64,000 nucleotides of DNA from Elmis aenea. Taxonomy: Eukaryota; Arthropoda; Insecta; Coleoptera; Elmidae. Below the pieces are notes generated by a model that saw only the letters and a program-made list of their open reading frames with translations, made no database searches and was not told where the DNA came from. The stretch covers positions 56,134,108-56,198,107 of the forward strand of contig OX393577.1 of NCBI GenBank assembly GCA_947652605.1, given 5' to 3'. The position numbers were made by a program, and so were the translations under genes. Of the stretch, positions 56,269-64,000 are shown one piece after another (the stretch's first letter is position 1; every line of letters starts with the position of its first letter).

Positions 56269-56399
56269 ACTCTAAATTTTCTTTTAGTTTTTTATAGAGG
56301 GTGTTCACTGGAACACACCTCTTCGAGTCAGTTTCCATAATCAGATCATATGTTTATTGTGTTTCTTTTTAAAAAAACAGATTACATAGAAAACCCATC

Positions 56400-56640
56400 A
56401 AAAAAAAAAGCAACCTAAATTTCATTCGTAGACCTATCGCCATCTAGCGGAACCTACGTTTACTACTACGTAAAAGTAAAATGACAATGTCAATTTTGAT
56501 GTATAATACTCTCTATCGAATGTTGCCAGTTGAACATTTCTTATCTGTAACATTAACAATATGGATTTAGGGAGCCAGAAATGAGTTCGCACCCCGACGA
56601 TTAAAAGCAACGGCGCTCCAGTGCTCTTGCTATTCAATTT
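56400..56640. other. Unassigned GC-richer segment
   Basis: CCTATCGCCATCTAGCGGAA and CGGCGCTCCAGTGCTCTTGC stand out from AT-rich surroundings. ATGGATTTAGGGAGCCAGAA at 56561 opens a frame broken after seven codons. It could be a transposon or gene 5' end. Not recognised. Confidence 0.3.
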
Positions 56641-56830
56641 TTTTGGGTAAATCTCAACCCAATTTAAGGGATGCAGTGGCGTTAATGAAAACTATAAATT
56701 TAGATGTTACCCTAGGAACTACAATTGGCGTGCGTTGAGGTCTGATTTAAATAAAAATAAGCCCAAATGATATAAATCCGCGGGGGCTGTTTTTGTTTTG
56801 TATTATTTAACGGGTAATTTTAAATAATTA

Positions 56831-57284
56831 GGGCCGTTATTATAAACGTCAGTTAAATAGTCGAATAGCTAACCTTCAAATAAATTTACTTGGCGAGTAA
56901 ATTTATTCCCGCTATTATAAACGAAAATTGCCAAATAAATAGTTAACCGTGAAATAACTAATTAAAGTGATAAATAAACAAACACAACCTCATAAATTCA
57001 TAAATCGTGTGTAGGTATATGCGATATTCTTATATTTATTTATTACTTACCTTTTATAATTATTATTATGTCACATTTACTAAGCAGTTGACATGAAAAA
57101 GTAGAGTTATGTTTATTTGACAGTTAAAATTTATCCCGAGGTTTATCAGAGGTTAGTTAACTTCGGGGATTTACTTGGCGAGTAAATTTAACTGACGTTT
57201 ATAATACTCAAAATAGCTATTTATTCCGGAAGTAAATTTTACTCCACGAGTAAACTACTTATTCGTCGTTTATAATAACGGCCC
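56831..57284. mobile_element. Harbinger-like MITE
   Basis: GGGCCGTTATTATAAACG and CGTTTATAATAACGGCCC are perfect 18-base inverted ends apart from one central offset. The preceding TTA and following TCA are close to a 3-bp TWA duplication. Internal words ACTTGGCGAGTAAATTTA and (T)AACTGACGTTTATAAT recur in both halves. GGGCC ends and a TTA duplication are typical of PIF/Harbinger. Noncoding. Confidence 0.75.
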
Positions 57285-57289
57285 TCATT

Positions 57290-58385
57290 TCAACCTACGA
57301 AGTTTTTTATAATTAAATTTACATGCCTCGGAATGAAATCTAGGTTTATTTAAATAAGAAAAATACAAACTACAACATGTTAAAACTCATAAGGAAGAGA
57401 AATAAAGATGTTAATTAATAACAAAAATGTAACTTAAGAAAGTGAAATGTTAACTGATTTGGTTTAGTGTTGCCGAGTTTATTGTTTTAACTATTTAGGC
57501 AAGATAATTATCAATTCATATTTATAATGGAATGTCTCTACGTTGAAAATTCAAAAAAATTGCATTAATATTTTTTTAAACCAAGCTTTTGATGTAAATT
57601 AATATAAATCTTTTATCCGTTTAAATAAAAGAAATATATGTTGCGTTAAGTTATAGCAAAAAAGGTTTGTCGATTCCAGAAATGACATCGACAAAAAAAT
57701 TGTTATTGTATGCAAATGTCGACGATCTCTTAAAGTATTTGTTTTTTGTACCGCTTTCCCTATTTAAATAACAAAAATAACCTTACTTCCGGTTTCTTTG
57801 GCAGCGCTTATCTTTGGAAAAATCCATTATTTATTTCCTTTTTAGTTAATCCTAAATAATAAATAAATGGAAACAGATTTAGCAAAGTTATTACGACCAT
57901 TACATTTTTTTGTTTCAATACAATAATTTCTTTTATAGGCATTTTTTATAAAGCATCACATATGTCTTTAAAAAAATTATCTCAAAATTCAAAGGAATAT
58001 ATCGTATTTTTACTCGATTTTCTTTTTCCGTCGACAAATATTTATTTAACAAAAACGATAAGGTTTTAACCTCATAAGTAACATAATTTGATAATATGAT
58101 TAGGTTGGTTAAGCTTAAACAAATCTATCTTTAATAAGTTGAAAATTAAAACTACAATAATAAAAGTTTTTCTGTTTGTTAATATTATATACTTTAAGAA
58201 AAGTACAAATGTTTGATGCATTAAGTTGCAGTAGGACTGAAATTGTAAATTAACTTAGATTTTAGGGTAAAATGTTATACTATACTCTGTCTATTTTTAA
58301 TATACATTAAAGTAGGCTGTGTTATAATTTTGTCTTTGAAATTTCCATAGTCATTAGTTACATTCTAAAGCTGTGTCGCAAATTA
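57290..58385. other. No supported gene
   Basis: AT-rich, nothing recognisable. Confidence 0.5.
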
Positions 58386-58389
58386 AAAA

Positions 58390-59875
58390 TGCCGTAATTA
58401 TTTGAAGAAAAATTTAAGGAAAGTATTGTAAAATGTTATAAAGAATATAGAAAAGATAATCCAGAGTTTACAAATGATCTAATTTATTCCAAATTGTCAA
58501 ATATATTTACTGTAAAGTATTATATTAAATTTTGGCTATACAGGGTGTGTATAAGTTGGCGGAAGCGCTACACGTGACGATGTTCTTCGTAATATTCTAA
58601 GTCGAAAATCTTAATACAAAAATGTTGTACCATGCTTCCTATGGCCTTAGGAACCATCTAAAGAAAAAAAATGGCAACATTGCATACATTGATTTGCGTT
58701 TAGACATTTTTTTATCAGCAATTTTTACTTAGGTATTTACAATTTTTGTTCGAACTGAAAGCCTTCAGTTCGTAAACATAGCTGCAAACTTTTGGGTATC
58801 GTAAAACACAAACTAGAAATAATTACGAGAAAAACAGAGATGACAGCTAATGACAATGTTGCCATATGTATTATTTTCATTCAAATCAGTGATTTGCATA
58901 TTTTCAACACCAATTTTTGAAAGGAAAAACACAATATCTAGGAAAAAATACTATTCGAAATTTATTTCTATTCCAAATTGCAGCTTTTTCATTTGCCAGT
59001 ATTAAATATTAACGCTTATTAAAGGACTAAATGTCAAAACTTTGAGGACCTCTTGCAGACACAGCAAGCATGGTACAACATTTTCGTATTAAATTTTCGA
59101 CTTGGAATTTTACGAAGAACATCGCCACGTGTAGCGCTTCCGCCAATTTTTACACACCCTGTATAAACTATTATAAACTTATATTTTAGGTTGAAAGAAG
59201 TTTTATCATAAAAATTTTAGGACAAGACAATTTAGAAAATATTAAACACAAAGGTGGTAAATATTTTTTTTTCTGACCATACATTTAGAAAAGAGCTACA
59301 GCAACTTATTTGGCAATATAATTAAGAATACTTTTAAATATTTTACTTCACGAAATGTATTCAATGACGCAAAAAAAATGTTTGGAATTTAAAGGTTGAA
59401 AACCCTGGCACTTTGTATAAAATTTTGAAACCAATAGGGTATAAATATAGTAAAGTGGATGGTCGAAAAATGTTGTGAGCAAAAACATGTTGTTGCAGCT
59501 AAAGTAAAATTTTTGCAGTATAGAAAATGTAGTGATAATGTCAGATTTGTGTATCTGGACGAAACTTCGATTTATGAACATGGATCTCAAATTTGTCAGT
59601 GGGTAGGTACATGAATCTGATATAAAGAGTAATCCTAGCAAAATTAAATATGAGGGCAAGCGTTTTACAATTTTACATGCGGTTAGTGATTTAGGCTTTT
59701 TGGAGGTGTGCAATTTTTTACTAAATCCTGAAAATGATGATCGTGATTACCATAAAACAATGAATGCAGAAATTTTCCAAAAATGGGTGCTTAAACAACT
59801 ACTTCCTGCTAACTACTTCCTGCTTTGAACATATTGAAAGGTAAATGTGTGGTGGTTAGTGGTTACGGACAGTGC
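58390..59875 (+). pseudogene. IS630/Tc1-type DDE transposase fossil, split by a MITE
   Basis: From about 58390 a frame reads FEEKFKESIVKCYKEYRKDN. It is interrupted by the 621-bp MITE (58541-59161) and resumes with LYKILKPIGYKYSKVDGRKM (about 59411-59470), then VRFVYLDETSIYEHGSQICQ. YEGKRFTILHAVSDLGFLEV follows, then DYHKTMNAEIFQKWVLKQLL and a worn VVVTDSAG. 'LDET' holds the first catalytic Asp and 'V(T)DSAG' stands where 'VMDNAxYHS' has the second. The third acidic residue is lost. Stops and shifts abound. Its 3' end is fused to a LINE fragment at about 59876. Confidence 0.8.
58541..59161. mobile_element. Family M MITE, 621 bp, copy 2
   Basis: CAGGGTGTGTATAAGTTGGC and GCCAATTTTTACACACCCTG with TA on both sides. 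The length equals copy 1 at 17482-18102 and the internal order is the same (GCAGACACAGCAAGCATGGT, ATCGCCACGTGTAGCGCTTC). It inserted into the DDE transposase fossil. Confidence 0.9.
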
Positions 59876-60490
59876 AGGTAGCAAATTTTAAATATTTAGG
59901 AACAATAATTGCAGAAAATGGTAAATTGGAGGAAGATCTGAATAACAGAATAGCGGCAGCGACAAAATTTTACTGCGCCACTAATAAATGTTTGATAAGT
60001 AAGAAGGAAATATCAAAAGAAACGAAGACGCGAGTTTTTAATGCAGTATACGTACCCATCCTCACGTACAGCTCAGAAACTTGGACACTAACTCAAAAAC
60101 AAAAACAAAGAATACAGGTACAGGAAATGAGATTTTTGAGAAGAATAGAGGGATGTAGACTGATCGATAAAATCAGTAACGAAAAAATTCGAAATAACCT
60201 AGGAGCAACAGATATTAAGAAAAAGATGGAGACGAATCAATTAAGATGGCTTGGACATCTACTACGGATGCCAGAAGGTAGATACGCGAAAATATGATGG
60301 AAAATAAGAATAAAATGGGAAAAAGAAGTGAGGCAGGGACTAGAAGAAAAAGGAGTCAGCTGGAGAGATGTGCCACAATTAGCTAACGATAGGCAGGAGT
60401 GGAGAAACATAACACAGAAATAGAAAAGCATTGCCTCAACACCGAAAGTTACAAGAGGAACCGATTAAGAAGAAGGAGATAATACTATAA
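59876..60490 (+). pseudogene. LINE reverse-transcriptase C-terminal fragment
   Basis: VANFKYLGTIIAENGKLEED, LNNRIAAATKFYCATNKCLI, VPILTYSSETWTLTQKQKQR, MRFLRRIEGCRLIDKISNEK, LRWLGHLLRMPEGRYAK, then a stop and DRQEWRNITQK. This is the C-terminal part of the 'endonuclease-reverse transcriptase' LINE type frequent in insects ('FKYLGxxI...G...ED(I/L)NNRI', 'P(I/V)LTYxxETW', 'LRWxGHxxRM', 'DRxEWRxI'). The 3' tail ends in AAGAAGAAGGAG. It is related in kind to 651-1162 but not the same copy. Confidence 0.85.
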
Positions 60491-60597
60491 ATTATCATTA
60501 TTATTATATTATTAATATTAACTATTTTTTACTACACGATAAGTGCTCATTGTTAATGAAAAAGTATTAAAAATGTATGATGATAATTAAATTTTTG

Positions 60598-60660
60598 TGG
60601 GCCCTTGCACTTGGGGGCCCAGGGCTTAAGCCCTATTAATCCCTATGTAGATCCGCCCCT
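60598..60660. repeat. Solo hAT-like end
   Basis: GGGGGCCCAGGGCTTAAGCC and ATGTAGATCCGCCCCTGG form the right end of a well-known type of hAT MITE ('CCAGGGGCGGATCTACATAGG...' in reverse). No left partner nearby. Confidence 0.5.
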
Positions 60661-60664
60661 GGTC

Positions 60665-63475
60665 ACAGTATATAGAACAAAACATGAGGGTGACCTATGA
60701 AAATTACTAGCTTTTGCGGACCATCCTAATATATGTGCATATACATAACAGAGGCTGATTGAAAACACTTCTATTTAATAAGTAGCGAGTGTTTTATCCC
60801 ACGTTCGGTATGGCAAAAGTACACCCACCAAATGCAATTAATAACTGATAGTGACATTTGAATATGAAAAGGTAAAATAATACTGCGAATGAATAATTCT
60901 CTTGGTTACGGTTTAATTCCACTAGCTATGGGAAAGCTAATAAACCGTCTCGTTGAATTGGTTTCCGTAGCTCAAGGCTAGGAAACCGAAATTTCGGGTT
61001 AAAGTTCGCGTATGAGAATATTATTTAAAGGCAAAACACCGAACAATACTAGTAAGATTGTTACAATGTACGTCCTCACAAATTGTAAACGTAATTGCAT
61101 GTATTTTAATACAAAAGTCTATTGTCAAACGATGAGAGTAAGCAGAAGTTACAACAGTTGCACTCTGAAAATGAATTATAAATAGAAACATTAATTTTAT
61201 CTTTTTTATACAGGGTGTACCAGTAAAATTTGTACATTCCTGATGTTCCTTTATTTTAAGCAATAGAGCTTTAGCCTTTTGACAAAATGTTTAAGGTTTG
61301 CTTCAGCCTTCCTGGAGTAAACCTTTGGGTCCGATTGCACAAAGCAACACTATTGATAAAACACTAGTAATAGGCAATATCAGCGCCAACTAAAATAAAA
61401 AACAGACAAAATTTAAATTCCACTTAACTTAAGAAAAAAAAAAATCACTTGTACCACTTTTGTTATTGTAATGTTAAGGATCAAAATGGTACAAATACAT
61501 TTTTGTGTGTTAATCAAACAAAAAAAATTGTTTTTGAATAACAGCTAAGCAGGTATTGAACAATGTATGCGATCAAAAATAAATAAATTTAACAATTAGA
61601 CACGGTGGTAATTTTAATCACATTTAAAAATCTACATTTGATGGCACAATGATATCATCAATTTCATTTTCGAAAAGTCTTCATAATTTTTTTTCGCCTT
61701 TTTACGTTTTTTCTTAAAAAGATTATTTAATTTGACAGCTGAATGTCGACCCTCTAATGATTTTCCTAAATCAGTAGTATAATATAAACATAAGACATAA
61801 CATGAGGAACGTTTTTTTGAAATAGCGACCATTTTATAATTTGATTCTTTTGCCTTTTCATCCTATACATAAAAGTTATAGATGTTGTTTAATGACACAA
61901 AACCATTGTTGTTCATAGATATTACTTTAGAATTGCTTTGTTTTACTTTTTATCAATGAAAGGTAAGCAAATAACATTGGTTGTTATCCTTTTCTTTTAA
62001 AGTTATCCAAAAGGTTGGTTGTCTTTATTAACTGTTTGCTATTTAGGTTACTTAGTTATACCAATTGTTCTTTTTCAAACCTCATTTTTTTTTGTTTGAA
62101 TACAAGTGATTATCCGACAGATTTCAGCACTGGCCAAAACTTCATTTGCACTGCTTTTTTTATTAATAGCTAACGTATTTTGGTATTTATTGGCACAGTC
62201 AGCTACCTTTTTTTTTAAATAAAAATGTTACTTGTACCATTTAGGTTCTGATAACCTCAAATGGCATTCTCTTTTAAAATACATCATTATACAGCTCTTA
62301 AAATTTCTTATCACTTAAGATATACCATTTAACTGTCTTCTATTTATAAAATAAGCAAACATTAGATCAAAGTAAAGTGTGGATGAATTATGAAACAATA
62401 GAAAGTGATGAACTTTAACTACAAGGCTTTGATTAACGATTAATGATTAAAGTACTGAACTGATAATAAACCGAAATCATAATAAAAAATATAAAGACGT
62501 TTTCAAGCAAGTCGATAACAAAATAATTGTTTTATAAGTAGATACGCCAATTTTTTTTTAATGTATCATTTAGAAGCTCTATCAGATGATGCATATTTTA
62601 TTATCAAAAAGCATCGCAAAGTAGCTTTTTAAAATAAAAACATTTAGCCCAATTTAACAGATCTATTTATTCGATACTTTTTACAGGATCCCAATACTAT
62701 CCCACCTATGTGGTGCACCCTATGTATTTCGCTTTCTGTTGTTTATTTACAAAGCTAAAAATTTGTTTTAAACTAATCAGGATACTTTTTATCATTATTC
62801 TAACTACGATATTAAATTAGCTACAAAACGAGTTTAAATCAACTGTTAACAAATAAATAAACTTTTGTTATCGCTGGAAACAATATGCCTCACAATTTAT
62901 GATTGTGGTTTTATTATATGTGAAATGTGACATTATGAAATTATGAAATTTTGAATGATCAATGTATTTAAAGACATACATGAAAACTACTTTCTATAAC
63001 TCATTTTACGTTGGAAAGTTTTCAAAAATACTAGTATAGTAATAAACTCTTTTATAACCTAACGCTGCTGGATATCAGTTGCTCAAAACAAATGTTTGGT
63101 GACAATTAAAAATATTAACAGCCTGTGCTTTGTGTGGTGTAAATCACTATTTACAGTAGCGATAATAGCTTTGTTACTACGCTTTATTAACACATTGTTA
63201 ATTTTTGAACAATAAAGCAATAATATAAATAAAGATTACTTTTTCTTTTTTTCCCAAGTTTTTCTTTTCTAAATGCGAAAACCGTTTTAAAACAATTGTT
63301 TGAAGAGTTGCAGTCTTATTTATTATTCTATTTACATACATGCAGCTGTCATAGTAACGATCATCTTTGGTAAAGACGTCGTTTATCTAAAACTTCAGTT
63401 AAATGAATTTCCATTGTTAAGACAACGTCTTCCAATTTCTGTCTAAAACGTAAGTTTTCTATCTAATTATGCAAT
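60665..63475. other. No gene; TA-group start at 61211
   Basis: AT-rich. TA|CAGGGTGTACCAGTAAAATT starts at 61211 and GGTGCACCCTATG occurs at about 62712, possible worn ends. A GC patch at 60900-61015 (GCTCAAGGCTAGGAAACCGA) is unassigned. Confidence 0.45.
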
Positions 63476-63479
63476 AATT

Positions 63480-64000
63480 TTTGTGTTTTAAATTACTATT
63501 GAATCTTTATTAATTTCTTTATGCTATTTGTTTTTTTAATTTAATATTTTTACTTCATCAAAGAAACTTAAATGTTTTGAAGTGTGTAAATGTTCCGCGT
63601 AGGAGTTTTTTTAAAAATTTTATTTGGTAATAATTCGTGTTCTTTTATACGACTATAATTAAACATTTCGTTTGGTTAGTCCTATGTAACACAAACCACA
63701 TATACAATTAATTTTGTAAATTCTTTTACATTCGTCAGGAATTTTATATTCAACACTTTTTTCAGAGACGAGGGCAAATTTACAATATCGTTCTTATTGG
63801 AATTATTGTTGGAAATTCTACTAGCTCTCGCAATAAATGTGTTAAATTAACTGTGTTTTTTTCCATGATGGTACATTATGAATACCTGTTGGTGTGTGTA
63901 TTGGTTTCCTATATATTTTATGTCTTAAAATACTGTTTTTATTTTTGTATACCACAACATCTCAAAGGGAAATTTGTTGTTTTTACAACCTTCACTGTAA
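63480..64000 (-). pseudogene. Penelope-like element remnant running off the window
   Basis: Read on the minus strand from the window edge: DVVVYKNKNSILRHKIYRKP, then IHTPTGIHNVPSW (RT C-terminal block, usually 'FLDVxVxR...HKIYRKPTHT'). After a gap and frameshift comes VEYKIPDECKRIYKINCICG followed by LCYIGLTKRNV, the GIY-YIG motif, then SRIKEHE and EHLHTSKHLSFFDEVKILN. This matches PLE order. The frame is broken several times. The catalytic RT part lies beyond 64000. It is a different, older copy than the PLE at 19613. Confidence 0.75.

Noticed and set aside
1..64000. tRNA or rRNA genes
   Set aside because: I looked for GGTTCGAATCC-type B boxes and rRNA-like stretches and saw none that fit. 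Low-scoring candidates such as GGTTCAAGGCA at about 3834 do not fold as tRNA.

Overview
The window looks like intergenic DNA from an AT-rich arthropod genome, almost certainly an insect and possibly a beetle. The signs are decayed Penelope-like, Jockey-like and other non-LTR retrotransposons, mariner and hAT remnants, many foldback MITEs, an arthropod-style TATA plus TCAGT core promoter, and a spliced gene. The beetle placement is inference. There are no operons, tRNAs, rRNAs or CRISPR arrays that I can see.

Only one gene looks intact and host-owned: a two-exon gene at about 33,192-34,682. A tiny first exon supplies the start of a signal peptide. Exon 2 encodes a secreted Trp/Lys-rich protein made of 36 gap-free 8-residue repeats, arranged as 18 + 18 around a His/Gly-rich spacer, after an RVKR processing site. 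I do not recognise a named family. A structural or cuticular matrix role is inferred from composition only.

The rest is layered transposon debris. 1-1,870: C-terminus and 3' region of a Penelope-like element (PLE) with a LINE fragment caught between repeat units and a hammerhead-like motif. 4.3-8.2 kb: PLE tail, Jockey fragment, mariner-type transposase fossil and MITEs. 10.5-18.1 kb: several foldback elements and a PLE tail. 19.0-22.4 kb: a foldback element with hammerhead motifs in both arms, into which a nearly intact PLE inserted (11-bp target duplication). 23-32.5 kb: TA-flanked foldbacks, one nested in an hAT element. 36-48 kb: nested foldbacks, including a highly symmetric 1.69-kb palindrome, plus two hAT elements. 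48.7-54.6 kb: an hAT derivative carrying a BED finger, a possible recombinase-type exon, a Jockey fragment and a decayed C2H2 zinc-finger gene. 55.7-60.5 kb: Jockey 3' end, Harbinger-like MITE, DDE transposase fossil split by a MITE, and a LINE 3' end. The right edge holds another PLE remnant, on the minus strand.

A unifying feature is that many internally unrelated repeats begin with CAGGGTG and end with its complement, flanked by TA. This suggests mobilisation by one Tc1/mariner-type transposase. Family letters (A, B, C...) are local labels for this window only. Repeat boundaries were set by eye.
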